Assembly (NCBI GenBank): GCA_015061115.1
Contig: SUXE01000012.1
Location: 88,172-152,171, forward strand
DNA length: 64,000 nt
Source of the DNA: Bacteroidales bacterium
Lineage (GTDB): Bacteria > Bacteroidota > Bacteroidia > Bacteroidales > Paludibacteraceae
Direction: 5' to 3'
Shown piece after piece: positions 55,008 to 63,925 of this stretch. The first letter of the stretch is position 1, and every line of letters begins with the position of its first letter. The translations under genes were made by a program, and so were the position numbers. Under the pieces are notes generated by a model. That model ran no database searches. It had not been told where the DNA came from and worked only from the letters and a program-made list of their open reading frames with translations.

Positions 55008-55943
55008 ATGCTTAACAACAACAAGAATAAAACAGCTATGGGCAGAGGTCTTGGAGCTCTTTTGGGTGACAAGAATATGTCTGAGGAGAAAAAAGCTGAG
55101 GTTGAAGAGAAAATTGAAAATCTGAAAGGATCTTCTTCCCTTGAGGAGATCTCTTTGGATCTCATTGAAGCAAATCCCGATCAGCCTCGACGCGAGTTTG
55201 ACTCTGAAAAGATGCAGGAACTTGCTGATTCCATCAAGCAGATTGGTGTGATTCAGGCTATTACAGTTCGTAAAGTTGGTGACAAATATCAGATTATCTC
55301 TGGTGAACGTCGTTACAGAGCATCAAAACTTGCTGGTTGCACTACAATCCCAGCTTACATCAAGGATATTTCAGACAATGAAGTGCAGGAGATGGCTCTT
55401 GTGGAGAATATCCAAAGAGAGGATTTGAATGCTGTGGAAATTGCGATGGCTTACCAGAATCTGATGCAGGTGTGCAACTACACTCAGGAACAGGTAAGTG
55501 AGAGAGTCGGAAAAAACAGATCCACTGTCACTAACTATCTTCGTATCCTTCGTTTGCCAGCACCTGTCCAGGTAGGTTTGAAGGAACGTAAGATCGAGAT
55601 GGGACACGCCCGTGCCCTACTTGGTTTGGATGATGAGAACGAAATCATCCAGGCTTATCAGAAGGTGGTGAGAGACTGTATGTCTGTAAGAAAAACGGAG
55701 CAGATGGTGCAGGATGAAAAATCGAAGAAGTTCGATTCTGATCCTGAGACTCCTGCTAAACCTTCCAAACAGTTGCCAGAGGAATATGAGGCATTGAAGA
55801 ATCGTTTGCAGAAGATCTTTAATGTTAAATCAGATTTGGTTCGCAACAGTAAGGGTGCTGGAAAGATTACTATTCCGTTCGGAAGTGATGATGAACTTGA
55901 AAAGATCATAGAAACATTGGATAGCATCCAGAGAGGTGAATAA
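55008..55943 (+). CDS. parB: Chromosome-partitioning protein ParB/Spo0J
   Basis: 311 aa. N-terminal ParA-stimulating peptide (AMGRGLGALLGDKN), CTP-binding ParB/Srx domain with NPDQPRREF and SGERRYRASKLAG (the GERR motif), VENIQREDLN, an HTH (TQEQVSERVGKNRSTVTNYL) for parS binding, and a C-terminal dimerisation end after a Pro-rich linker. Binds parS and slides as a CTP-gated clamp. Overlaps the next gene's GTG start by 8 bp. Confidence 0.97.
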   Translation: MLNNNKNKTAMGRGLGALLGDKNMSEEKKAEVEEKIENLKGSSSLEEISLDLIEANPDQPRREFDSEKMQELADSIKQIGVIQAITVRKVGDKYQIISGERRYRASKLAGCTTIPAYIKDISDNEVQEMALVENIQREDLNAVEIAMAYQNLMQVCNYTQEQVSERVGKNRSTVTNYLRILRLPAPVQVGLKERKIEMGHARALLGLDDENEIIQAYQKVVRDCMSVRKTEQMVQDEKSKKFDSDPETPAKPSKQLPEEYEALKNRLQKIFNVKSDLVRNSKGAGKITIPFGSDDELEKIIETLDSIQRGE

Positions 55944-56751
55944 GTTGGAATCTACAAGAAAAATATTAGTCTCACTTATATTTGTCATTGCGAATTGCAT
56001 CACTGCTTTTTGCAATGATTCTCTTGTTGTGGCTAACGAAGGAATGCCGTCAGCTACAGACAGCCTGCATTCGCAAGCAAATGTCGTCGCAGACAGTGCA
56101 AAAGCTGTCGCAGACTCGATTGACAGTTACAATGTCGTTGCTGTCGCTGAAAGTGTTGATGCCTTTGTTATTTCAACCGCAGACAGTGTTGTCGCACCGT
56201 CTAAACAAAAAAAATCAAGAAAGAGAGCTGACGAAGAGTATTGGATGCCAGATCCTAAAAAGGCAATGTGGTTGTCTCTTTTATTTCCAGGAGCTGGTCA
56301 GATCTACAACCGTTCATATTGGAAAGTCCCTTTGATATATGGACTTGGAATCGGAAGTTTTTATGTCGTCTCTTTCCAGGGACGAATGTATAAGGAATAT
56401 TCAGCTGCTTATTACTCATTGGTAGACAATGATCCTAAAACACGTGATTTTGATCCTATTTTTGAAGGTTTAGGCAGAGTGGACAATAACTGGAAGAAGA
56501 CGGTACTTGAAAGAAAGATGAACACATATAGAAGATACAGAGATATGTGTATTTTCGCGTCTGTATTGCTATATATAGGCAATGCTTTGGATGCATTTGT
56601 CGATGCCCATCTTTATGATTTTTCAATTTCTGAAGATTTATCTTTGAATATCACACCAGAAATTAGATACGATGAACATTATGCAACTGTGAATGGATTC
56701 CAACAGTCGCTTGGATTGAAATTCACGTTGAATTTTGGAAACAGAAAATAA
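55936..56751 (+). CDS. DUF5683 family membrane protein
   Basis: 271 aa from a GTG at 55936 that overlaps the parB stop; a TTG at 55945 is the alternative. Signal-like segment in the first 28 residues, then a low-complexity Ser/Ala/Asp/Val region to about 95, and the DUF5683 core: KKAMWLSLLFPGAGQIYNRS, YWKVPLIYGLGIGSFYVV, YRRYRDMCIFASVLLYIGNA, LDAFVDAHLYDF. Family of unknown function common in Bacteroidota. Translational coupling with parB and the following transglycosylase suggests a role at the cell envelope during growth or division. Confidence 0.85.
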   Translation: MNKLESTRKILVSLIFVIANCITAFCNDSLVVANEGMPSATDSLHSQANVVADSAKAVADSIDSYNVVAVAESVDAFVISTADSVVAPSKQKKSRKRADEEYWMPDPKKAMWLSLLFPGAGQIYNRSYWKVPLIYGLGIGSFYVVSFQGRMYKEYSAAYYSLVDNDPKTRDFDPIFEGLGRVDNNWKKTVLERKMNTYRRYRDMCIFASVLLYIGNALDAFVDAHLYDFSISEDLSLNITPEIRYDEHYATVNGFQQSLGLKFTLNFGNRK

Positions 56752-56754
56752 AAA

Positions 56755-58119
56755 ATGATCAAAAAATTTATTTCCGTTGTTGCGGCAGTCACCTTCAACT
56801 CATTCATAGGTTTATCATATGCTGCGACAGATCGCAATGAAAATGAAGAAGTTGCAGAAGCGGAAGACAATGAAACAGAAAGTGATGCAGATGATGAGGA
56901 GGCGTTAGAACTTCCTGTTGATTCTACAATTGCACAAAAGGACACTTCGGATTGTGACGAGATCAAAGATGTCGCATGTCTGCATGTACCAGAGGCTATG
57001 GAAGTAAGTTTGGATAGCCTGATCAGTGCATATCGCAAGAATTACCTTCAGTCGGATTGTATCACAGATTCTTTGGGAGAGGTGTTGGAGGACAGTGTCT
57101 ATATCGAAAGGTTGAAAGCAATCCCGTCGATCATGGAGATGAACTACAACAATATAGTAAAGAGATACATAGAGCTTTACACTGTCAAGAAGAGAAAACA
57201 GGTGGAGTATATGCTTGGTCTCGGCAAATACTATTTCCCAATATTTGAAGACGTGCTTGATAGCGAGCAGATGCCGATCGAATTGAAATATCTGCCGGTA
57301 ATTGAGTCTGCCCTCAATCCACGAGCATTCTCAAGAGCCGGAGCGTCAGGATTGTGGCAGTTTATGTTTTCTACAGGAAAGATGTACGGACTAGACGGCA
57401 ATAGTTTGGTGGATGAGCGTCGTGACCCATTCAAGGCGACGCATGCCGCTGCTAAATATTTGAAGAATCTTTACGGAATATACAAGGATTGGTCGCTTGT
57501 GATCGCCGCATACAACTGTGGTCCTGGAAATGTGAATAAGGCGATCCGTCGTTCTGGAGGCAAACGAGATTATTGGGCTATCTACCCTTTCCTACCTCGT
57601 GAAACACGTGGATATGTGCCTGCGTTTATTGCTGCCACATATACGATGACATACTTTGCAGAGCATAAGATTTGTCCGGCGAATATCCAATTCCCTCTTG
57701 CATGCGACACTGTCCATACGTCAAAGCGTATGAGTCTGCAGCAGATAGCAGCAATCTTAGGACAGGATATAGATGTGTTAAGAAATTTGAATCCTCAGTA
57801 TCGACGCGATATCATCCCAGGTTCAAAAGAGTATACTGTATGTTTGCCAAGTTCGGCAGTCAACGGATTCATTGAGCACGAGGACACAATCTGCAATTAT
57901 AAGAAAGAGGAGCTATGTCCACAGCGTATACAGGTGGAGCCAGCGTCGTATGGCAGAGGCTATTACGGACCAAGTAACGGACGTGTATATAGAGTTCGTC
58001 AGGGTGATACGTTGGGATCAATCGCAAGACGCAACAGAGTAAGTGTTGCTCAAATCAAGAGATGGAACAACCTCCGTTCTGACAGATTGTCAATAGGACA
58101 AAAACTGATTGTGAGATAA
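56755..58119 (+). CDS. Membrane-bound lytic murein transglycosylase (MltD type) with LysM
   Basis: 454 aa, exported (signal peptide about 1-23; no clear lipobox). Acidic linker to about 75. SLT domain about 165-330: ESALNPRAFSRAGASGLWQF with the catalytic Glu, DERRDPFKATHAAAKYLKNL, AAYNCGPGNVNKAI. A degenerate LysM near 340-380 and a clear C-terminal LysM (VRQGDTLGSIARRNRVSVAQ... about 410-454). Cleaves glycan strands between MurNAc and GlcNAc. It starts 3 bp after the DUF5683 gene, so it is in the parAB operon. Confidence 0.93.
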   Translation: MIKKFISVVAAVTFNSFIGLSYAATDRNENEEVAEAEDNETESDADDEEALELPVDSTIAQKDTSDCDEIKDVACLHVPEAMEVSLDSLISAYRKNYLQSDCITDSLGEVLEDSVYIERLKAIPSIMEMNYNNIVKRYIELYTVKKRKQVEYMLGLGKYYFPIFEDVLDSEQMPIELKYLPVIESALNPRAFSRAGASGLWQFMFSTGKMYGLDGNSLVDERRDPFKATHAAAKYLKNLYGIYKDWSLVIAAYNCGPGNVNKAIRRSGGKRDYWAIYPFLPRETRGYVPAFIAATYTMTYFAEHKICPANIQFPLACDTVHTSKRMSLQQIAAILGQDIDVLRNLNPQYRRDIIPGSKEYTVCLPSSAVNGFIEHEDTICNYKKEELCPQRIQVEPASYGRGYYGPSNGRVYRVRQGDTLGSIARRNRVSVAQIKRWNNLRSDRLSIGQKLIVR

Positions 58120-58151
58120 GAATATAATCTCCATCGAGATTTTATCATAAT

Positions 58152-58200
58152 AGGCCACGGTTGGCAAAACGAGTAATGTTTTGGCTACTGTGGCCTTTTA
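58152..58200 (+). terminator. Terminator of the parAB operon
   Basis: AGGCCAC (58152-58158) / GTGGCCT (58190-58196) with partial inner pairing, then TTTTAT. The word GGCCACGG recalls the ends of the dispersed repeat. Confidence 0.65.
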
Positions 58201-58202
58201 TA

Positions 58203-58470
58203 ATTCATAATTCACAATTCATAATGCATAATTGTGGGGAAATACATCTGAGGAATTTATTCCTCATTTATCATTCCTCATTTATCATTCCTCATTCCTC
58301 ATTTATCATTTATCATTTATCATTTATCATTTATCATTTATCATTTATCATTTAGCATTTAGCATTTAGCATTTAGCATTTAGCATTTAGCATTTAGCAT
58401 TTAGCATTTAGCATTTAGCATTTAGCATTTATCATTTAGCATTTAGCATTTATATCCGTCCACGGTTGTA
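58203..58470 (+). repeat. Dispersed repeat copy B with an expanded 27-unit heptamer array
   Basis: Four heptamers (58203-58230), core gggaaatacatctgaggaat (58237-58256), then exactly 27 units in unbroken 7-bp phase at 58259-58447 (ATTCCTC, ATTTATC, then ATTTAGC types), and the end tatccgtccacggttgt (from about 58452). The corresponding place in copy D has 3 units. Together with the terminator this accounts for the whole gap 58120-58481. Confidence 0.95.
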
Positions 58471-58481
58471 AAACAAGTTTA

Positions 58482-60011
58482 TTATTCCTCTCCTACCAAT
58501 TGATTTTTCTCCGCGTCGTAACTGATATTTTCATATTTTACAGGCAAAATACATTTGCCTTCTGTTGAATAGGCACCTTTTAGACCTTCTTTGTTTTCAA
58601 CAATAAAATACATGATATTATTGTGCTCACGACAATAAATATAATCATATAAGATAGGAATAATCAAATTCCCTTCGTTAGAACAGATACCAAAATGACG
58701 TTTTTTCTCTACTTTGTAATATCTTAAATCTTTGCAGGATTTTCTTTCTATACTTGTGTATTTGACCGGTAATTTAAGAGATCCTGAGTAAACCAATCCA
58801 TATTTTCTTCTATTACGGATTATATTTCCATACTCAAGCTCTCCTTTTGATAATATTTCTCCATCAAACGACAATATATATTGTTTATTTTTCTTTTTTG
58901 CTATAAGTCCACCAAAATCGTCTAATACTTCAATTGGAAAACTATCAAAGAAATTATTTGTGTTTGAGTTAAATATATAAATATTATACCATTTATCGCT
59001 ATATTCACCATAACAACCATAAATCTCATCATATACAAATGGTGCAATTTTTTTCTTTTCTCGGCATGAAATTATGCCATAATAGTTGTCCTTTTTAGCG
59101 ATATAGTTAAAAGTTCCTTTTATTTTGAACAACCTGTCATATTCGAACGCTATTATGATTTCATTACTATAAGAAACAATACCATATTTCCCGTTTTTTT
59201 TGACTCTGACAAAATCATTATCAGTCATAATTTCCTCGTATTCAAAAGGCAATAATACATTAAATGCAGAATCAAGAAGGCAAGAAATATTGGTGATTAT
59301 TGTGTCGTTTATTTCGGCATTATTATTAATCTTCTTTGTTAATATATAATATTTTCCTTGTTGTTTGATGTCTGATGTTCTAAATCTGTAATCCTCATGA
59401 AATTTTCCATTAAAATCAATAAAACCGACAGTAGAATCATTTTGTGCCAAAGCACGTCCTGATACAAAAGGATATATTTTGTCATAAATTCCGCTAACCA
59501 CGATATTATTACTATCAACTAAACAAACTTTTCCTTTTTCGCCATATTGGGTTTGATTATTAATTCTTTTCAGGTAATATGGTTTATATGCAGAAATAAT
59601 TTTATTTGATTTTTTGTCATATCGACTCACGACACCGGATGTATCTTCTAATATTACGTCGCCTTCACAATCCCTAATTTTTAAGCTGTTAAATTTTTCT
59701 TCATTTTGGATTTGCCTGTATTTAATAGGCAAAACAAACGTACCTTCTTCATTTACAATACCTGCAATTGAATCTTTTACAATTGCGTAAAGTCCATTCC
59801 CAAAATATTCCACATTATTATACCTTGCATCAACAATAACTTTTCCAGTTGAATCTGCCAAGCCAACATATTTATTATTATGGAAACAGAGAAGTTTTCC
59901 CCACCACAAAGGATTCTTATATAGTGAGTCTTTTGGTATTATATCAGATGCAATTACATTTGTCGTACAAAGCATCAATAATATACAAAGCACAATTCTT
60001 ATCATTTTCAA
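58482..60011 (-). CDS. Exported WG-repeat protein
   Basis: 509 aa, signal peptide about 1-21 (ends VIA-SD). About eight WG-type beta repeats: for example YVGLADSTGKVIVDARYNNV, YAIVKDSIAGIVNEEGTFVL, KKNGKYGIVSYSNEIIIAF, and KKRHFGICSNEGNLIIPIL (G-x-x-x-x-G-x-x-I-P/I-x-x-Y-D pattern). The WG repeat is a structural module of exported or surface proteins with mostly unknown ligands. AT-rich. It sits between two copies (B and C) of the dispersed repeat, which suggests it is an inserted or exchangeable module. Confidence 0.8.
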   Translation of the reverse strand: MKMIRIVLCILLMLCTTNVIASDIIPKDSLYKNPLWWGKLLCFHNNKYVGLADSTGKVIVDARYNNVEYFGNGLYAIVKDSIAGIVNEEGTFVLPIKYRQIQNEEKFNSLKIRDCEGDVILEDTSGVVSRYDKKSNKIISAYKPYYLKRINNQTQYGEKGKVCLVDSNNIVVSGIYDKIYPFVSGRALAQNDSTVGFIDFNGKFHEDYRFRTSDIKQQGKYYILTKKINNNAEINDTIITNISCLLDSAFNVLLPFEYEEIMTDNDFVRVKKNGKYGIVSYSNEIIIAFEYDRLFKIKGTFNYIAKKDNYYGIISCREKKKIAPFVYDEIYGCYGEYSDKWYNIYIFNSNTNNFFDSFPIEVLDDFGGLIAKKKNKQYILSFDGEILSKGELEYGNIIRNRRKYGLVYSGSLKLPVKYTSIERKSCKDLRYYKVEKKRHFGICSNEGNLIIPILYDYIYCREHNNIMYFIVENKEGLKGAYSTEGKCILPVKYENISYDAEKNQLVGEE

Positions 60012-60071
60012 CGTAATTAAGATTTGTGTGCAAATTAAAAGAAATTTGAGAAGTACGCAAATATTTCATAA

Positions 60072-60155
60072 ATTCATAATTCGTAATTCACAATTGTGGG
60101 GAAATACATCTGAGGAATGTATTCCTCATTTAGCATTTTATATCGTGCCACGGTA
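60072..60155 (+). repeat. Dispersed repeat copy C
   Basis: attcata, attcgta, attcaca (60072-60092), core at 60099-60118, then attcctc, atttagc (2 units), then ccacggtagcgattcg. Same orientation as A, B and D. Confidence 0.9.
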
Positions 60156-60165
60156 GCGATTCGTT

Positions 60166-61008
60166 TTATTCTTCTGATTTTTTGTCTTTAGACGAAATCA
60201 GATAATCACTTGCTTTATTTGAAGATATAGCAGAAGTTCCTGTTTTGCTTTCCAATTGTTTTCGTGCGACCTTGGCAACACTTCCTCCTTCTTTTGCTAC
60301 CTTAGTACTTTGTTGATATCCTTTGGGATTCTTTTGTTTGGATATTTCTGTCGTGGAAGCTTCTGCGAGCATATTCAATGCTAACTCTACATTTGTCATA
60401 TTATCACGAAGATTTTCTTTATTTAATCCTTTGTGATCTTTATATTGACGTGTGGTCATACCGCTCCACTCTTTTGTTATAATATCCGTAAGACTTGCAA
60501 ATTGCTGTCCTTGTTGCACGCCACATCTTTCCCATTCATCGGTTAATTCTTTACGGACTTCTATGCATTTGATACGACTATTGATCCATTTGTCGCTATA
60601 TCCAAGACGTTTATAGTCAGCAATTGCTTGATCTATACTTAATTCAGGATCTTGCATTTGATCAAGACGTTGAGATGCGACTTGTGCCATCCATAATTTG
60701 AAAGGTTCTGCTTTGTGTGATGGGATTGACTGAATAATACGAAACATTTGTTCTTGATTTGCCACATCCGTCAATCGCATTTTTCCATCAGCAGCTAGCA
60801 TTTTCAAAGCGTGACAATTTGTCACGGTTTCATTTCCTTCTGCCTTTAGTCTTTGTTTTAATTTTCGCCAATATGCATTAGCATCCGAACTCTCAGTCAA
60901 AATAGCAATTACATCTACCACACAGAAGTACCATTGTTCTGTATCAGAATCCCATACTGTACGAACTTTCTTACTGTCGAAAATCTGTATTTCTTGTTGT
61001 TTTGTCAT
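60166..61008 (-). CDS. Bro-N / DinD-like phage antirepressor-family protein
   Basis: 280 aa, cytoplasmic. N-terminal Bro-N domain (about 8-110): VRTVWDSDTEQWYFCVVDVI, then SDANAYWRKLKQRLK, GKMRLTDVANQEQMFRIIQS and SHKAEPFKLWMA, matching Bro-N proteins and the DNA-damage-inducible DinD group. The middle has the YKRLGYSDKWINSRIKCIEV helix usual in the chromosomal (non-phage) subgroup. The tail is Lys/Ser-rich. No other phage gene is nearby, so it is not part of a prophage here. The gene is bracketed by dispersed repeat copies C and D. Confidence 0.88.
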   Translation of the reverse strand: MTKQQEIQIFDSKKVRTVWDSDTEQWYFCVVDVIAILTESSDANAYWRKLKQRLKAEGNETVTNCHALKMLAADGKMRLTDVANQEQMFRIIQSIPSHKAEPFKLWMAQVASQRLDQMQDPELSIDQAIADYKRLGYSDKWINSRIKCIEVRKELTDEWERCGVQQGQQFASLTDIITKEWSGMTTRQYKDHKGLNKENLRDNMTNVELALNMLAEASTTEISKQKNPKGYQQSTKVAKEGGSVAKVARKQLESKTGTSAISSNKASDYLISSKDKKSEE

Positions 61009-61066
61009 AGTATACCTAAATCTATGTTGTTTTTATACTGTTAAACTGTCAAAATAAATTCGCTGA

Positions 61067-61074
61067 CAAAATTA
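61067..61074 (-). promoter_or_regulatory. -7 box of the Bro-N gene
   Basis: Minus-strand TAATTTTG, 58 bp before the ATG. Confidence 0.35.
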
Positions 61075-61134
61075 TATTATTTATCAATATTTGAAAAGCG
61101 AAACAAGAAAATATTTCATGCCGTGACCTTAATA

Positions 61135-61250
61135 ATTCATAATTCACAATTCAGAATGCATAATTGTGGGGAAATACATCTGAGGAATTTAATTTGACAA
61201 CATTCCTCATTTATCATTTTGCATTTATATCCGTCCACGGTTGTGAAAAT
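61135..61250 (+). repeat. Dispersed repeat copy D
   Basis: attcata, attcaca, attcaga, atgcata (61135-61162), core at 61169-61188, then attcctc, atttatc, attttgc (3 units, 61202-61222), atttata and tccgtccacggttgt. Together with the aspS terminator this fills most of the gap 61009-61310. Confidence 0.9.
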
Positions 61251-61257
61251 AAAATAA

Positions 61258-61284
61258 GGGAGGAACTCATTACAAGTTCCTCCC
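61258..61284 (-). terminator. Terminator of aspS
   Basis: Minus-strand GGGAGGAACT - 7 nt - AGTTCCTCCC stem followed by TTATTTTATTTT. Confidence 0.85.
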
Positions 61285-61310
61285 CCATTAATCCAAACAA
61301 TCATTTATTA

Positions 61311-63089
61311 TCATTCTTTGATGTCTACCTTCAAGCACAACTCTTCAAGCTGGGCGTCGTCGATAACTGATGGACAATCCATCATTGTGTCACGACCTGA
61401 GTTGTTCTTAGGGAATGCGATACAGTCGCGGATAGAATCCAAACCAGCAAGCATTGATACCACACGGTCAAGACCGAATGCCAAACCTGCGTGAGGAGGT
61501 GCTCCATACTTGAACGCTGTCATCAAGCATCCGAACTGATCCTGTGCTTTCTCCTGTGTGAATCCAAGAAGCTGGAACATCTTGTTCTGCAACTCTGAAT
61601 CGTGGATACGTACACTACCACCTCCAAGCTCTACTCCGTTCATTGCCAAGTCGTATGCGTTAGCACGTACACGTCCTGGATCAGAATCAAGATACTGAAC
61701 ATCCTCAAGTTTAGGACTTGTGAATGGATGGTGCATTGCGTAGAAACGCTGGTCTTCCTCATTCCACTCAAACAATGGGAAGTCGATAACCCAAAGTGGA
61801 GCAAACTTGTTCTTGTCGCGAAGTTCAAGTCTGTCACCCATCTCCAAACGCAATGTGTTCATCTGTGAACGAACCTTCATGGCATCGTCACCACACAATA
61901 TCAAGATCAAATCGCCAGCCTTAGCGTTTGCCTTATCTGCAATCTTACGCAAAGAAGCCTCGTCGTAGAATTTGTCGACGCTGCTCTTGATTGTACCGTC
62001 TTCTTTCATCTGGATGTAAACCAATCCTTTGGCACCGACCTGAGGACGCTTTACAAATTCTGTCATCTGGTCAAGCTGTTTTCTTGTCCAAGATGCACAA
62101 CCGTTAGCACAAATAGCAACTACGAAATTTGCACCGTCGAATACAGGGAATGAATGACCTGATACCAAATCATCTCCACCCTCTTTTACATTTTTAAGTT
62201 CAACGAACTCCATGCCGAAACGCATATCTGGTTTGTCTGAACCGAAACGTTTCATACACTCGTGCCAAGTCAAACGTGGGAATGAATCTGTGAACTCAAC
62301 ACCTCTCGCATATTTGAAGATGTGCTTGATCATTCCTTCGAACATCTGAAGGACATCCTCCTGCTCAACGTAACTCATCTCACAGTCGATCTGAGTAAAC
62401 TCTGGCTGACGGTCGGCACGCAAATCCTCATCACGGAAACATTTCACAATCTGGAAATAACGGTCGATACCACCCACCATCAAAAGCTGCTTAAACTGCT
62501 GAGGACTCTGAGGAAGTGCGTAGAACTGTCCTTGATTCATACGTGATGGCACAACGAAGTCACGAGCACCTTCTGGAGTAGACTTGATAAGCACTGGAGT
62601 CTCAACCTCTAGGAATCCCTGAGAATCAAGGTAACGGCGAGTCTCAAATGCGATATTGTGACGCAATACAAGATTGTTAAGCACTGGTTTTCTTCTCAAA
62701 TCAAGATAACGGTACTGCATTCTCAAATCGTCACCACCGTCTGAATTATCTTCGATTGTGAAAGGAGGCACCTCACTCTTGCTAAGCACCTTCATATTGT
62801 CAGCTATGATCTCAATCTCTCCTGTTGGGATCTGAGTGTTCTTATTACTACGCTCACAAACCTTACCAGTAACCTGGATAACCCACTCACGACCGACATG
62901 ATTTGCTTGTGCTGTAAGATCCGCGTTTTTACCTTCGTCGAACACAATCTGAGTGATACCGTAACGATCACGAAGATCCACGAATGTCATACCACCCATT
63001 TTTCTGACTTTCTGTACCCATCCAGCAAGTTTCACCTCGCTGCCTACATTGCTGAGCCTAAGCTCACCACAAGTATTGCTTCTATACAT
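61311..63089 (-). CDS. aspS: Aspartyl-tRNA synthetase
   Basis: 592 aa, class II synthetase of the bacterial type with a GAD-type insertion. N-terminal OB-fold anticodon domain ([20 protein letters not shown]), then [13 protein letters not shown], motif 2 ([18 protein letters not shown]), the GAD-containing insert (about 290-420), and motif 3 ([12 protein letters not shown]). Charges tRNA-Asp. Strong codon bias like other highly expressed genes here. Divergent from the toxin-antitoxin pair. Confidence 0.97.
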   Translation of the reverse strand: MYRSNTCGELRLSNVGSEVKLAGWVQKVRKMGGMTFVDLRDRYGITQIVFDEGKNADLTAQANHVGREWVIQVTGKVCERSNKNTQIPTGEIEIIADNMKVLSKSEVPPFTIEDNSDGGDDLRMQYRYLDLRRKPVLNNLVLRHNIAFETRRYLDSQGFLEVETPVLIKSTPEGARDFVVPSRMNQGQFYALPQSPQQFKQLLMVGGIDRYFQIVKCFRDEDLRADRQPEFTQIDCEMSYVEQEDVLQMFEGMIKHIFKYARGVEFTDSFPRLTWHECMKRFGSDKPDMRFGMEFVELKNVKEGGDDLVSGHSFPVFDGANFVVAICANGCASWTRKQLDQMTEFVKRPQVGAKGLVYIQMKEDGTIKSSVDKFYDEASLRKIADKANAKAGDLILILCGDDAMKVRSQMNTLRLEMGDRLELRDKNKFAPLWVIDFPLFEWNEEDQRFYAMHHPFTSPKLEDVQYLDSDPGRVRANAYDLAMNGVELGGGSVRIHDSELQNKMFQLLGFTQEKAQDQFGCLMTAFKYGAPPHAGLAFGLDRVVSMLAGLDSIRDCIAFPKNNSGRDTMMDCPSVIDDAQLEELCLKVDIKE

Positions 63090-63145
63090 AATTTTTATAT
63101 TCGATTTTCTATTTCAAAAACTTCACAAATTTCGCAAAAAAAATT

Positions 63146-63153
63146 CAAATATA
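63146..63153 (-). promoter_or_regulatory. -7 box of aspS
   Basis: Minus-strand TATATTTG, 56 bp before the ATG; divergent to the toxin-antitoxin promoter 34 bp away. Confidence 0.45.
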
Positions 63154-63186
63154 GGATATGCAATAGAGTTTTTTGAGAAAAAAAGG

Positions 63187-63194
63187 TATATTTG
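63187..63194 (+). promoter_or_regulatory. -7 box of the toxin-antitoxin operon
   Basis: TATATTTG, 57 bp before the antitoxin ATG. Confidence 0.45.
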
Positions 63195-63251
63195 CGAAAG
63201 AAATATGACTTTTAACAACCAGTGCGATTTTAAGCATAAAACATTTAGGTT

Positions 63252-63515
63252 ATGACAGTAGCAGAAATGAAAATTAGTAACAGGGAAAGGCTAAATAAAC
63301 TTGAAGCCTTAGACCCAGAAAAGCTGAACGACATCTTGGATTATGTGTTCAGCAAGTTAGTCCCTGTGTCAAATGTCGACAAAGGAAAAAAATCAAAAAC
63401 AAATGAAAAAAAAGGTTGGGCGGATGAATACTTTGGTATGTGGAACGATATGCCAGAAGAAACAATCAATGAAATCCTGTCATCTAGAACAAGAAAAGAA
63501 CCAATTGATTTATGA
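63252..63515 (+). CDS. Antitoxin-like protein of a VapBC-type pair
   Basis: 87 aa, charged, no signal peptide. The N-terminal half is helical (RLNKLEALDPEKLNDILDYV), followed by a disordered Lys/Ser/Asn stretch and a C-terminal segment (WADEYFGMWNDMPEETINEI, then RTRKEPIDL) of the kind that inserts into PIN toxins. No classical AbrB or ribbon-helix-helix signature is obvious. Assigned as antitoxin by size, position and a 4-bp overlap (ATGA) with the toxin gene. Confidence 0.75.
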   Translation: MTVAEMKISNRERLNKLEALDPEKLNDILDYVFSKLVPVSNVDKGKKSKTNEKKGWADEYFGMWNDMPEETINEILSSRTRKEPIDL

Positions 63516-63907
63516 ATGGAGTATTATTAGATACATGTACATGTATTGAATTGTTTAGGTCAAACAGAAACATATTGAATAAACTTAATAATATCAGTAG
63601 GCATTTATGTTATGTTTCTGAAATTGTGGTGGCAGAATTATATATAGGAGCAGAAAGAAGTACAAGAAGAGATCGTGAAATTGATAGAATCAATAGTTTT
63701 ATCTCAAAAATCAATATTCTTCCTATTTCTAATTCAATCAGAAGATTTGCAAAAGAAAAGGCTCGTCTTCAAAAAGCGGGCATGCCAATTGAGGATTTTG
63801 ATCTGTTGATTGGTGTTTCCGCTGTTGAGAACAGTCTTACTCTGATTACTGACAATGTCAAACATATGGCAAGGATCAATGATATAGAGATTGAGAATTG
63901 GCGATAA
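63512..63907 (+). CDS. vapC: PIN-domain ribonuclease toxin (VapC type)
   Basis: 131 aa. PIN-fold acidic residues Asp7 (LLDTCTCIELF), Glu42 (VAELYIGA), Asp97 (DFDLLIG) and Asp114 (LITDNVKH) are all present, so the toxin should be catalytically intact. VapC toxins cleave tRNA or rRNA. Start overlaps the antitoxin stop by 4 bp. Confidence 0.93.
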   Translation: MNGVLLDTCTCIELFRSNRNILNKLNNISRHLCYVSEIVVAELYIGAERSTRRDREIDRINSFISKINILPISNSIRRFAKEKARLQKAGMPIEDFDLLIGVSAVENSLTLITDNVKHMARINDIEIENWR

Positions 63908-63925
63908 TATAAAAGACGTGGGGAT

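Noticed and set aside
53874..58119. parS sites near parAB
   Set aside because: No match close to the 16-bp parS palindrome was found; the nearest look-alike (cgtgaaacacgtgg near 57600) is inside the transglycosylase gene and lacks symmetry.
58259..58447. Possible CRISPR array
   Set aside because: Units are 7 bp with no spacers between them and no cas genes nearby; it is a simple tandem array.
60166..61008. Prophage centred on the Bro-N gene
   Set aside because: No other phage genes nearby; Bro-N proteins of this kind are also common as solitary chromosomal genes.
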